From a virus, in the IMG/VR virus record IMGVR_UViG_3300020582_000008, positions 1-64,000 of that record: DNA of 64,000 nucleotides; one strand, given 5' to 3'. This document shows, piece after piece, positions 41,303-49,158 of the stretch (position 1 is the stretch's first letter; each line of letters starts with the position of its first letter). The notes under the pieces are model-generated. The model saw nothing but the letters and a program-made list of their open reading frames with translations, made no database searches and was not told where the DNA came from. The translations under genes were made by a program, and so were the position numbers.

Positions 41303-43542
41303 TGAAGAAGATTTTGCTGGCACTGGCGTTTTTGTTTGCTGCGGCAGTTCCTGCGGCGGCGCAAGGGTGCGGACCACAGAATCCGAATTGCATTGTGCCG
41401 ACTGCTCCCGCTGGTACAAACAATAATCAAGCCGCGTCCACACAATTCGTGCAGCAAGCTATTGGCGGCCCCGGCGCCAATCCTGTCAGCGGCCCGGCAA
41501 CATCGACCCTTGGCGATGTACCGGCGTATGGCAATGCCACGGGGTCACAAATCACGGACCCTGCCACAATTTCAAGCAATCAAAATTTCTACTTTGGTTC
41601 TGGTCGCCCTTGGGTCGATGTGCGCGCATGTGGTGCGGTCGGCGACAATAGCACCGACGACACCGCTGCAATCAATACATGCTACAATAAGTTGGTCGCC
41701 TTCGGGGGCGGTGACCTGTTTTTTCCTCCGACATCGAACGGCGTCTATTGCACTTTCACCGGCCTGAATTTTATTTCCGGCAATATCAGACTGCGCGCGG
41801 CTGGTGGTGGCTCGTCGATTGCCGATGCCGGGGTCAGTACATGCGGTCACGATGTTACGGCATTGAAGATAAGTGGCAGCTACACCGTCATCGAAAATCT
41901 CACCATTGTTGGCGGTGGCTATGGTACCACGCATCCGGCGCTTGATTTTGCTCCTGGCTGCAATCAGTGCAAGATAACCGGCGGCTCCGTTGCCGGCGGG
42001 ACCAATCCAATTTTGCAGGAAGCTGCCGATGTCGTTATCACGAACGTCAGCGTAAGCCCTGGCTATGGTTCCGCGTCAGTCAAAGTTGTTAGTGGTGCCA
42101 CCTATCTGATTAGAGACAGCATCGATCTATCTGCGCCAGTCTATACGCTGACCAATGCGAATTTCAGTGGCGGTGCCGCTGGCTGGGCATCGACCCATGC
42201 CTATTCCGGTTCGGTAACTGTCTCTACGCAGGGTTTCTACATTCAGCTTGTGACGGCTAGCTGTACCAGCGGCGGCAGCGCACCGACTCTTAAATCATAC
42301 GGCGTTGCAATAACGGATGGCACTTGCACTTGGCAGTTGATGTCTCCGGGAACCTATTACGCAGTACAGGCAGATACCGGAGCAAGCGCGCTCTATATGC
42401 TGGACGGCGATAGCAGCGGGCCGATGGTTGCTGGATTGGCCATAACAAATACGGGCGCCGGCACCGCGCCTGGCGGTATTGTCGTTGAAGGTTGGGACTT
42501 CGGCGCAAATCTCCAAGCTGGAATTTACGCCCATGACGGCAACACGCTCAGCGTTTCAAAATCGACGATCAATGGCTGCGTATTCGGCGGTTGCCCAGGT
42601 ATTTATACGCTGGGGTCTTGGACTGGCGTAGTCAATGCCAATAATAATCTGCTGGCCGGCAATCAAACCGGCGTCAGTCTGAATGTTGGTGGCGGCGACA
42701 GCATCGTCGGAAACACGATTGTCTCAAACGTCACGGGGGTTTTGGTTGCGAACAACTACGCCAATTTCAACATCAACAGCAATAACTTTTACAACGCGGC
42801 TTATGGTTCCAATTCGGGGAACGATGTTACTATCGGAACCGGAGCAACGCATTGCAACGTCGTCGGCAATAGCAGCAACGGCGGTACTTTCAGTACCGGA
42901 GCATGCGTTGCCTCTCTCAACGATGGCGCTGGCATTTCTGTAGCCGGTGGCGGAACTGGCCGGGCTACTCTGACTGTTCACAGTTTTGTCATTGGCGAAG
43001 GAACGAGTCCGGTAAATGCAGTGGGGCCGTGCAATTCAAATGTGCCAATCACTGGCGTAAGTTCTAGCGCCGATCCGCAATGTGGCGGCACTATTGGCTA
43101 TGCCAACGGCGGCACCAACGCTACGTCACTCGCGGGTGCGCAGGCAAATTTGTTGATTGGGACATTAATGAGCGTCCCGGTTACTGTGAATTTTGCGGTG
43201 GCTGGCGATTATGCGATTGCAGTTCCACTTCCTACTGGATTTACACAATTAAGAGCTGACAATATTGTAATATCGCAGTGTAATGTATCGCTTTCTGGCG
43301 CCACATTCGGTCTATTCACGGCAATTGGAGGCGGCGGCGCGGCGATCATCACGGCAGGCGCTACTTCGAATGTAACAAACAATACCGCTAACACAAATAA
43401 TAATATGCAATTCGGCGCCGGCTCTATCAACAACATCGGTAGCGAGGCATACACGCCGATTGGCGGAAATATCCAATTTCGTGTTGGTTCAACGGCTGCA
43501 GGAACGTGTTCTGTGGCATTTCAATACAAACCTGTGCCATAA
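41302..43542 (+). CDS. tailspike with pectate-lyase-like beta-helix and signal peptide
   Basis: About 746 residues. Leader KKILLALAFLFAAAVPAAAQ is a Sec signal. RPWVDVRACGAVGDNSTDDTAAINTCYNKL...GGGDLFFPP is the entry of the pectate-lyase_3 superfamily right-handed beta-helix, and many Asn/Gly-rich turns follow (NNNLLAGNQTGVSL, GNTIVSNVTGVLV). The C-terminal 120 residues form a separate beta domain. It probably depolymerises host capsule or EPS. Confidence 0.8.
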   Translation: MKKILLALAFLFAAAVPAAAQGCGPQNPNCIVPTAPAGTNNNQAASTQFVQQAIGGPGANPVSGPATSTLGDVPAYGNATGSQITDPATISSNQNFYFGSGRPWVDVRACGAVGDNSTDDTAAINTCYNKLVAFGGGDLFFPPTSNGVYCTFTGLNFISGNIRLRAAGGGSSIADAGVSTCGHDVTALKISGSYTVIENLTIVGGGYGTTHPALDFAPGCNQCKITGGSVAGGTNPILQEAADVVITNVSVSPGYGSASVKVVSGATYLIRDSIDLSAPVYTLTNANFSGGAAGWASTHAYSGSVTVSTQGFYIQLVTASCTSGGSAPTLKSYGVAITDGTCTWQLMSPGTYYAVQADTGASALYMLDGDSSGPMVAGLAITNTGAGTAPGGIVVEGWDFGANLQAGIYAHDGNTLSVSKSTINGCVFGGCPGIYTLGSWTGVVNANNNLLAGNQTGVSLNVGGGDSIVGNTIVSNVTGVLVANNYANFNINSNNFYNAAYGSNSGNDVTIGTGATHCNVVGNSSNGGTFSTGACVASLNDGAGISVAGGGTGRATLTVHSFVIGEGTSPVNAVGPCNSNVPITGVSSSADPQCGGTIGYANGGTNATSLAGAQANLLIGTLMSVPVTVNFAVAGDYAIAVPLPTGFTQLRADNIVISQCNVSLSGATFGLFTAIGGGGAAIITAGATSNVTNNTANTNNNMQFGAGSINNIGSEAYTPIGGNIQFRVGSTAAGTCSVAFQYKPVP

Positions 43543-43652
43543 GGTTTTATATAACCAAATTTCACAGGCATCAGAATAAATTAACGAAATACGGTTGACG
43601 CAACCTTACATCGGAGTCAGGGTTGCTCACGTCAAAGAATCAGGACCGCGCC
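43543..43652 (+). promoter_or_regulatory. AT-rich gap before the lysis region, possible promoter
   Basis: The gap begins with GGTTTTATATAACC, a short palindrome, then holds TTGACG (43595-43600) with CAGGGT 17 bases later and a GGTTG-ACG-CAACC palindrome around the -35 box. The match is weak; nothing else is visible. Confidence 0.3.
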
Positions 43653-43880
43653 ATGATCCTCTCCGTCGAAGAAATCTGGATGGGCTTCATGGAAGGCGTC
43701 GAAGGCGTTTGCGTGGTGGTGAACAAGGGGACGGCGACCGAAACCATCATGTCGATTCGGATGTGGACGGCGTTCAACGCTGGGTTGGAATTGTCGCGGA
43801 GAGGGGCTATTCTGATTTCCGATAGTTGTTCGACGGTGCCGAAGGCGACGGCTGAGGAAATTCGGAGAATGGATTCGTGA
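43653..43880 (+). CDS. hypothetical protein, 75 aa
   Basis: ATG 43653 with AGGA upstream. Its sequence SVEEIWMGFMEGVEGVCVVVNKG...MSIRMWTAFNAGLELSRRGAILISD is alpha/beta. It overlaps the next gene (GTGA). Function unknown. Confidence 0.5.
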   Translation: MILSVEEIWMGFMEGVEGVCVVVNKGTATETIMSIRMWTAFNAGLELSRRGAILISDSCSTVPKATAEEIRRMDS

Positions 43881-44059
43881 GTAGGAATTTTGGTCACGCG
43901 AGTGCTGCGCGAACTGAAAGACCGGAATCGGTCATCGATTCGACTGAGGAAAAGTTGACGCCGTTTCAGCGGTTTATTCTTGCGGTTGGGATTGCTGCGG
44001 GATTGTTTCTCGGTCTGACGACTGCGCACGGCTATTACATTTGGTTTTTGAAGCCATGA
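43877..44059 (+). CDS. small membrane protein, 60 aa
   Basis: GTG start on the previous stop. A hydrophilic N-terminus is followed by one transmembrane helix (FILAVGIAAGLFLGLTTAHGYYIWF). ACCGGAATCGGTCA in its 5' part is a copy of the type-3 motif. It overlaps the endolysin start, so it could act in lysis. Confidence 0.5.
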   Translation: MSRNFGHASAARTERPESVIDSTEEKLTPFQRFILAVGIAAGLFLGLTTAHGYYIWFLKP

Positions 44060-44646
44060 CCAATATCCCCGCGCTCAAAGCCTCCAATGCCGCGCGATGG
44101 AAGGCGATGCACACGATTGCATCGCTTGGTCCGACGCTTGACGCCGTGGCTCATCGGCTCATTGCTCCAACCGCCAAGGCTCAGTATCAAGCTGTGAGCA
44201 CGGCAACGAAAGTGCCGTGGTTTGTTATTGCTGTTATCCATGAGCGCGAAGCGTCGCAGAGTTGGCTTGCCGGCCTAGCGCAGGGCGATCCTTGGAACAA
44301 AGTTTCCATTCACGTGCCGCGCGGCATCGGGCCGTTTCCGAGTTGGGAAGCTGCGGCCGAATATGCGCTGGAAAAATCCCCGCCGTTCGCCGCGCGCTGG
44401 ACGGATTGGACCATCGGGGGCCTGCTCACGCTCTTGGAGGAATACAATGGGCTGGGCTATGCGGCACATGGCGTGCCGTCGCCTTATGTGTGGGCGAGTA
44501 CAGATCAGTATCGTTCCGGCAAGTACATCGCCGATGGTCACTACGATCCGAACGCTATCGATCATCAACTTGGGTGTGCAGCGCTGCTAAGCCGCATGGC
44601 GATGGAGGATACTTCGATCACTTTCGATACGGGGACAGCAGCATGA
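44056..44646 (+). CDS. endolysin (lysozyme-like muramidase)
   Basis: 196 residues. VPWFVIAVIHEREASQSWLAGLAQGDPWNKVSIHVPRGIGPFPSWEAAAEYAL, then GGLLTLLEEYNGLGYAAHGVPSPYVWASTDQYRSGKYI, match a phage lysozyme-like family common in Rhizobiales phages; the Glu in IHERE is the likely acid catalyst. It cleaves peptidoglycan at the end of infection. There is no signal, so a holin is needed. Confidence 0.78.
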   Translation: MTNIPALKASNAARWKAMHTIASLGPTLDAVAHRLIAPTAKAQYQAVSTATKVPWFVIAVIHEREASQSWLAGLAQGDPWNKVSIHVPRGIGPFPSWEAAAEYALEKSPPFAARWTDWTIGGLLTLLEEYNGLGYAAHGVPSPYVWASTDQYRSGKYIADGHYDPNAIDHQLGCAALLSRMAMEDTSITFDTGTAA

Positions 44647-44909
44647 CACAATATCCTTACGCAGGCGGAAGCTGGAAGTTCACCGGCCCGAGCTACAAGG
44701 CGATGGCGATCCTCGGTGTGGTGGCGGCCTTACTCATCGGCATTGTGATCGGGCTGTGCGAATACGCGAGCACGTCGGCTCACGCGCAATGGCCGTTCCG
44801 CCGGCAGTCGGCTTGGCAGGTGTGGTCACAGCAATGCGCGCTGCGCACTTGGGGTGGCCGATTGCCGGATTACTGCATCAACGCATATCGGGCGGTTACC
44901 GGGCAGTAA
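44643..44909 (+). CDS. membrane-anchored small protein of the lysis cluster
   Basis: 88 residues. One transmembrane segment (AMAILGVVAALLIGIVIGL) follows a short hydrophilic head, and then comes a Trp/Arg-rich domain with two Cys (QQCALRTW...PDYCINAY), presumably periplasmic. It could be a spanin-like or holin-accessory protein. ATGA overlap with the endolysin. Confidence 0.5.
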   Translation: MTQYPYAGGSWKFTGPSYKAMAILGVVAALLIGIVIGLCEYASTSAHAQWPFRRQSAWQVWSQQCALRTWGGRLPDYCINAYRAVTGQ

Positions 44910-44919
44910 GGAGAGAGCG

Positions 44920-45117
44920 ATGGCAACTGCACAAGATTATCAGATCGGACAAACCGCGCTGAAAGTTGTGGTGTCCGCGGCAATTTCTGCAAACGTTCCG
45001 CAGTGGGAGCAATCTGCGATTCCGCAGGCGCTTTTGTTGCAAATCGAAGCGCAGGGTGCGAAGGCGGTTATTGATGCCGTTGATGCCGAGCGCGCAAAAG
45101 TTTCTCAGGACAAATAG
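44920..45117 (+). CDS. hypothetical protein, 65 aa
   Basis: Strong AAGGAGAG ribosome site. Soluble helical peptide (QDYQIGQTALKVVVSAAISANVPQWEQSAIPQALLLQIEAQGAKAVIDAV). No recognised domain; it sits between two membrane proteins of the lysis region. Confidence 0.5.
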   Translation: MATAQDYQIGQTALKVVVSAAISANVPQWEQSAIPQALLLQIEAQGAKAVIDAVDAERAKVSQDK

Positions 45118-45125
45118 GGGATCAA

Positions 45126-45431
45126 ATGAGCGTCCGCGCTGTTATCAGCTTAATGCTTACAGCCGCATTTGTTGGTCTGATTTTCTTTCTCGGATGGCAA
45201 GGCAAGACCGAAACGCAGACGTTCAATCTTCTGGTCGGCGCACTGACCGGAGCGGCGCTCGGGCATGTGCTCGGCTACTATTTCAACACCACCGAAAGCA
45301 GCGGCAAGAAGGACGACACAATCCTGTTGCAAAACAAAATAGCGGCTGGCGAGACACCGCCGCCCGGAAGCGACGCGCCCGCAGCGTCGGTCCTTGTGCA
45401 GGCGCCTGCGGCGACGGCGCAGGGGCCGTAA
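45126..45431 (+). CDS. putative holin
   Basis: 101 residues with two hydrophobic helices (VISLMLTAAFVGLIFFLGW; NLLVGALTGAALGHVLGYYF) and a polar Ala/Pro-rich tail. Size and topology fit a class II-type holin next to the endolysin. No sequence family is named with certainty. Confidence 0.6.
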   Translation: MSVRAVISLMLTAAFVGLIFFLGWQGKTETQTFNLLVGALTGAALGHVLGYYFNTTESSGKKDDTILLQNKIAAGETPPPGSDAPAASVLVQAPAATAQGP

Positions 45432-45438
45432 TGCGCGC

Positions 45439-45483
45439 GTGTGAATTTCCGTGCTGCCCTGAGCAACCCGTGATCTGGAATGA
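45439..45483. repeat. type-2 dispersed repeat, copy 2
   Basis: GTGTGAATTTCCGTG...CAACCCGTGATCTGGAATGA, the 45-nt relative of 1414-1457 and 63026-63070. It lies in the gap before the outer-membrane protein gene. The remainder of the gap up to 45579 shows only weak promoter-like boxes (TTGTCA). Confidence 0.75.
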
Positions 45484-45579
45484 CACAATCCAGACTCAAT
45501 CTAAAACTGTGATGTGCTAATTTTGTCACGGCCTTATCTGCTAAGCGTATGGCGTAACTTCATCAAAGTGGAGACGATC

Positions 45580-46398
45580 ATGCGCAAAGTATTTGGAATC
45601 CTCGGGGCGCTTGCGCTTCTGAGTTCGACGGCGGCGATGGCGGCGGATCAAAATCCGCCTCTCAAGGCGCCACCCTCCAATGAGTTCACAAGCTGGAACA
45701 ATTCAGGATGGTGGTACGGCGTCGGCAGCTACGCTGGCGTTCAACAGGCAAGCGTGAACGGCAATAGCCTGCTTATCCCGTCGCTTGTCAGCTCCAATAT
45801 CGACGCTTCGGGCGGCGGCATCGAAGTTCTTTTCGGCCATATCAGTGGCAACACAAATGTGCTCGGCTTCGGCAACTGGACCCTGTGGGAGTTGAAGGCC
45901 GCGTACCAGAATATCCAAGGCGCCAATCAGGTTGCCGGCGGGAGTTCTGGCTTCACTAGCCGATGGTCTTCAACGCAGGACGTTTGCGTGGGCGCCGATG
46001 TTTTCGCGGCGATCACTTCGGTGGTCGGCAACCTCGGCATCGGTACTTGGCCCACGTGGGCGCCGTCGCTTCCGTCAACGGTGCAGGTGGGTATCCCGAA
46101 ACAGTGCTTGGGTGTCGCGGTTCGCGAGTTTGGTCTTGGCGGCGAGTTCGGCGGTGCCAACGGCACGTCGTTCGGTATTGCGCCGGGGCCGATCACGCAG
46201 TGGATTTATCCGACGCTCGGCACCAACGGCAAGCCGAACGGCGGTGCCATTAAGGCGTGGGCGTCCCTCGATTGGAACGTGAAGGGTTTTACGTTCGATA
46301 ACCTGTTCGGGAAAACAGGTTCGGTGGGCATCACTCCCGGAGTGAGCAAAGGCACCGGCTATTTCGGGGGCATCGATATTCTGTTTGCTGTCAAGTAA
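45580..46398 (+). CDS. outer-membrane barrel-like protein
   Basis: 272 residues from ATG 45580. Signal RKVFGILGALALLSSTAAMA is followed by ADQNPPLKAPP, the typical mature start of rhizobial small OMPs. The rest alternates aromatic and small residues (WWYGVGSYAGVQQ, WTLWELKAAYQNIQG, IKAWASLDWNVKGFTFDNLFG) and ends in FAVK, suggesting a beta-barrel. Two Cys flank the loop (DVCVGAD...PKQCLG). It is probably a cell-surface-modifying moron gene. Other functions are possible. Confidence 0.65.
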   Translation: MRKVFGILGALALLSSTAAMAADQNPPLKAPPSNEFTSWNNSGWWYGVGSYAGVQQASVNGNSLLIPSLVSSNIDASGGGIEVLFGHISGNTNVLGFGNWTLWELKAAYQNIQGANQVAGGSSGFTSRWSSTQDVCVGADVFAAITSVVGNLGIGTWPTWAPSLPSTVQVGIPKQCLGVAVREFGLGGEFGGANGTSFGIAPGPITQWIYPTLGTNGKPNGGAIKAWASLDWNVKGFTFDNLFGKTGSVGITPGVSKGTGYFGGIDILFAVK

Positions 46399-46425
46399 CC
46401 GTGCGTTTGAACTTCCTCCCAGACT

Positions 46426-46454
46426 TATGGGGCGAGCGCCAATGCTCCCCCATA
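46426..46454 (+). terminator. hairpin after the outer-membrane protein gene
   Basis: TATGGGGCGAGC and GCTCCCCCATA pair with one bulge around a GCCAAT loop, 28 bases after the stop. The following ACCTTTGT is only slightly T-rich, so termination is likely but not certain. Confidence 0.45.
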
Positions 46455-46510
46455 CCTTTGTACTGTGTAAGACCTTCACGCCGGTACTTCTGGATAAGCG
46501 GAGCAATCCT

Positions 46511-46541
46511 TTAGTCATGGTACTTTCACCTGTGCTATAAT
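46511..46541 (+). promoter_or_regulatory. extended -10 promoter
   Basis: TGCTATAAT (TATAAT 46536-46541) is a perfect extended -10. The -35 is poor (TTAGTC or AGTCAT). It lies 20 bases before the GTG start at 46561 and after the 46426 hairpin, so it likely starts an independent transcript. Confidence 0.5.
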
Positions 46542-46560
46542 CGAAAGTCGGGGGAATCCC

Positions 46561-46803
46561 GTGGTGGAAGATGACCAGGACCATGTATTCTCCGACGCTT
46601 TCGAAACCGGGGACATGGCAAGGCTTCATAAACTTTGGTGGGAGCGCGGTCAGCGTATAGAAGCAGCCAATAAGCGGGAGAAGAAACGACAGGGCCGATG
46701 GGTGATCTATGCCGCTTACGGAAGTGTACTGACGGCGGCAATCACGGTGATAACATGGTTGTCGAAATGGCTCACGTCACCTTTCCCGAAGGGGCCGCAA
46801 TGA
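46561..46803 (+). CDS. small membrane protein, 80 aa
   Basis: GTG start with GGGGGAA upstream. An acidic head (VEDDQDHVFSDAFETGDMARLHKLWWERGQRIEAANKREKKRQ) precedes a single helix (WVIYAAYGSVLTAAITVITWL). Its end overlaps the next start (ATGA). Function unknown; the topology recalls superinfection-exclusion or antiholin peptides. Confidence 0.5.
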   Translation: MVEDDQDHVFSDAFETGDMARLHKLWWERGQRIEAANKREKKRQGRWVIYAAYGSVLTAAITVITWLSKWLTSPFPKGPQ

Positions 46804-47317
46804 ATGTTTGGGCTGAGGTTAAATCCCGACGATGGCTTCACGTCTGCCTCGCAATTGCCGTTGTGGCTGGCGTCTTTTTTTATTTTCTGATTTGGGACCG
46901 CAATCCGCCGTTCAAATATCTTGGCGGTAACATCGTCCCGGAAGTCGCCAAGGAAGGCTCAATCGTCACCCGCTACCGCCTGACGATATGGTATCGCTCC
47001 GTTGCGATGTCGAGATCACCGGCCACGTTATCGATGTTGCCAACAATCGACTGGACACCGACAATTTCATGGTGCCGACAAGCCCGATGCCGGATTGGGT
47101 TGTCGAGACGAAAGCCGGACACCCGCACCAATTTCACAAGGACATGCTGGTGCAACTGCCTATCGACAAAGCCGGCAACAAGCATTACGGCCAAGTCGGA
47201 TATTTCAGTCTTGATCACGCTTGGTGCAATCTATTCCAGCGCATGTGGCCATTCAACAAATGGCCGATTCAGATTGATGGGCCGATGATGTATTTCAAGG
47301 TCGAGCCAGGGCAGTGA
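46800..47317 (+). pseudogene. membrane-anchored protein broken by a -1 frameshift
   Basis: Frame 1 (ATG 46800) gives VWAEVKSRRWLHVCLAIAVVAGVFFYFLIWDR..., a membrane helix followed by a good extracytoplasmic domain up to TRYRLTIWYR near 46997, after which it turns into nonsense-like Cys/Arg/Trp-rich sequence. A second frame, open from 46988, continues naturally (RCDVEITGHVIDVANNRL...WPIQIDGPMMYFKVEPGQ) and ends at 47317. Together they make one ~172-residue protein, so about one base is missing around 46990-47010. There is no proper slippery site there. Confidence 0.6.
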
Positions 47318-47318
47318 C

Positions 47319-47786
47319 GTGCCTGACACGAACGGAAAAGACTGGCTCAGAACCGGACTAGGATCGATTTCATCCATAGCCGTCATATCGGCGTTCGGCT
47401 ATTCGCTGGCCATCGCGCCCATGCAGGTGCAGATTGCCAAGCTTCAAGATTTCCGGGAGACGGACAGAACAAAAATCTCCGATGCCTACACGCTCATCAA
47501 CACCAATGATCAGTATAAGTTGTTGGTCAAAGAATGGGCCGACGCCCTGCGACGCGACCTTGCTCGCGTTGAGGCCGACCTGAAAGACGTGTCGGCCGAG
47601 CAAAGAAGGCGCACTAGCGGCGTAGCTTCAATTTCATCGATTGAAAAAGAAGTAGACAATCTTCGCCATCGCGTTGACGATCTACAGCACGGCTCATCGC
47701 CAACCCTTGTTGATGAAATTAAAACCCTCCGTACAGAATTGGAAAGCCTGCGGCAGCGCATCATGGTTCCGATCACGAGCAAGTAG
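47319..47786 (+). CDS. membrane-anchored coiled-coil protein
   Basis: 155 residues from GTG 47319. One N-terminal hydrophobic helix (ISSIAVISAFGYSLAIAPM) is followed by ~110 residues of heptad-like coiled coil (EWADALRRDLARVEADLKDVSAEQRRR, IEKEVDNLRHRVDDL, LRTELESLRQRI). It resembles spanin- or exclusion-type proteins in outline only. Confidence 0.55.
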   Translation: MPDTNGKDWLRTGLGSISSIAVISAFGYSLAIAPMQVQIAKLQDFRETDRTKISDAYTLINTNDQYKLLVKEWADALRRDLARVEADLKDVSAEQRRRTSGVASISSIEKEVDNLRHRVDDLQHGSSPTLVDEIKTLRTELESLRQRIMVPITSK

Positions 47787-47959
47787 ATTCCTAAAGTAAG
47801 AGCGCCGTTCCTTCCTAGAAACGACGCCCCTTCGTATCGAAACAGTCTTCTCACAAGTTCGGGATTGCTATGGAGTGATCCTCTACATGCAGAGTCTCCG
47901 CGTGGGTTGTGTGATAGCTGCTTGACTTCACCCGCCAACTCTGAATCTATATGCACAGC

Positions 47960-48015
47960 TTGTCAACAGGTTGTTTCACGATAGGTCCTTCGGGCTGAGG
48001 GACCGGATTCGGTCA
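47960..48015 (+). promoter_or_regulatory. promoter-like boxes and type-3 motif upstream of 48036
   Basis: TTGTCA (47960-47965) and TAGGTC (47982-47987) with a 16-base spacer resemble the promoter at 63606-63634 (TTGACG/TAGGTT). They are followed by the palindromic GACCGGATTCGGTCAAC (48001-48017), which could be an operator. The rest of the 249-base gap from 47787 shows one imperfect hairpin (GCGCCGTT...AACGACGC) after the previous gene. Confidence 0.4.
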
Positions 48016-48035
48016 ACTTTCCATGGGAGGATTAC

Positions 48036-48194
48036 ATGGAGAAAATCGTTACCGAAAACGTCTACCCGCCAATCCCGATACGGCAGTTCGATTGGGCCGC
48101 GCACTACGATGACCCAGAGGGTCCTGTGGGCTGGGGTGCCACAAGAGAGGCGGCAATTGCTGACTTGATCAACAATTACCCGAGGGAATCATGA
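48036..48194 (+). CDS. 52-aa conserved phage protein (PPIPxRxFDW family)
   Basis: GGGAGG lies upstream of ATG 48036. ENVYPPIPIRQFDWAAHYDD...GWGATREAAIADLINNYP is a short conserved protein found in many rhizobial phages, and a second copy is encoded at 60642-60794 on the other strand. Its function is unknown. The stop overlaps the next start. Confidence 0.7.
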   Translation: MEKIVTENVYPPIPIRQFDWAAHYDDPEGPVGWGATREAAIADLINNYPRES

Positions 48195-49054
48195 AACCGC
48201 TTTGCATTTATCATGGTGCATGTGACGACGGATTCGCAGCGGCTTGGTGTGTCCGCAAACGCTTTCGTGATGAGGTCGAATTCTATCCCGGCGTTTATCA
48301 GAAAGAGCCGCCGCCGCATGAGGGACGCGACGTTGTGTTTGTCGATTTCAGCTATAAGCGGCCGGTCCTTGACGCGATGGCGAAGATTGCAAATTCAGTT
48401 TTGATCCTCGATCATCACAAGACGGCGGCCGAAGATTTGGCGGATATTGCGCCAGCGCCGGATTTCATCGACTGGCGTGGCGCGGCGGCAATTGACGGCT
48501 CTGGCAACAATATGTTCGCGCTGTTCGATATGAATCGAAGCGGCGCAGCAATGGCTTGGGATTATTTTATCGGCGGTCCGCGCCCCGACTTTATTGAGTA
48601 TGTGCAAGACCGCGATCTCTGGCGCAAGGCGCTCCCATGCGGCGACGAATTCACGATTGCGCTGCGCTCCTATCCGCAAGATTTTTTGATTTGGGATAAG
48701 TTCGTTGACGCTGGCGCTCAGTCTTTGATCGCCGAAGGCGGTGCAATACAGCGCTACTATCGTTTACGCGTTGAGGAACTGAAAAAGAGTGCATACGCTG
48801 CAACGCTCGACGGACAAAATATCTGGATCGCGAACGCTCCGTATTTCGCCGCGAGCGAAGTTGCCGGCGAACTAACAGAACGCGATGGTGCCTATGGCGC
48901 GTGCTACTTCGAGGCCGAAGGCGGCCGATACCAATATTCGCTACGCTCGCGCGGCGACTTCGATGTAAGCGCCGTGGCGCGGAAATTTGGTGGCGGCGGC
49001 CACAAGGCCGCTGCCGGCTTTTCTGTCGATCAGCCCGCGCATACGAAACGGTGA
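48191..49054 (+). CDS. DHH family phosphoesterase
   Basis: 287 residues. The N-terminal DHH domain shows CIYHGACDDGFAAAWCV, FVDFSYKR and the name motif ILDHHKTA; the C-terminal DHHA1 end is GGGGHKAAAGF. DHH proteins hydrolyse nano-RNA, ssDNA or cyclic dinucleotides. In a phage it might degrade c-di-AMP/c-di-GMP-type or cyclic oligonucleotide signals, or recycle nucleotides; the substrate cannot be read from the sequence. Confidence 0.85.
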   Translation: MKPLCIYHGACDDGFAAAWCVRKRFRDEVEFYPGVYQKEPPPHEGRDVVFVDFSYKRPVLDAMAKIANSVLILDHHKTAAEDLADIAPAPDFIDWRGAAAIDGSGNNMFALFDMNRSGAAMAWDYFIGGPRPDFIEYVQDRDLWRKALPCGDEFTIALRSYPQDFLIWDKFVDAGAQSLIAEGGAIQRYYRLRVEELKKSAYAATLDGQNIWIANAPYFAASEVAGELTERDGAYGACYFEAEGGRYQYSLRSRGDFDVSAVARKFGGGGHKAAAGFSVDQPAHTKR

Positions 49055-49098
49055 CCGATATCCGGTCCCTCAACCGGCACCTAGGAACCGTGACCCAG
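49054..49098. repeat. type-3 motif at gene end, extended copy
   Basis: ACCGATATCCGGT lies over the stop of the DHH gene, followed by TCAACCGG...GGAACCGTGACCCAG. A similar run (GACCGAGTCCGGTC...GGGAAC...CGTGACCCAG) occurs at 467-510, so the similarity extends about 45 bases. Confidence 0.6.
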
Positions 49099-49158
49099 AA
49101 TACCTTGTTTGTTTTCTTTCCTTCACCTACAATTCCAACTCAACAGGAGGGTAACATA

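Noticed and set aside
16207-43542. Diversity-generating retroelement, expected from BPP-1 similarity
   Set aside because: No reverse transcriptase (no YxDD protein) and no template/variable repeat pair were visible.
46867-46884. Programmed -1 frameshift at the T-run in the 46800 gene
   Set aside because: Slipping there leads to a stop within about 20 codons in the -1 frame; the frame switch is needed ~120 bases later.
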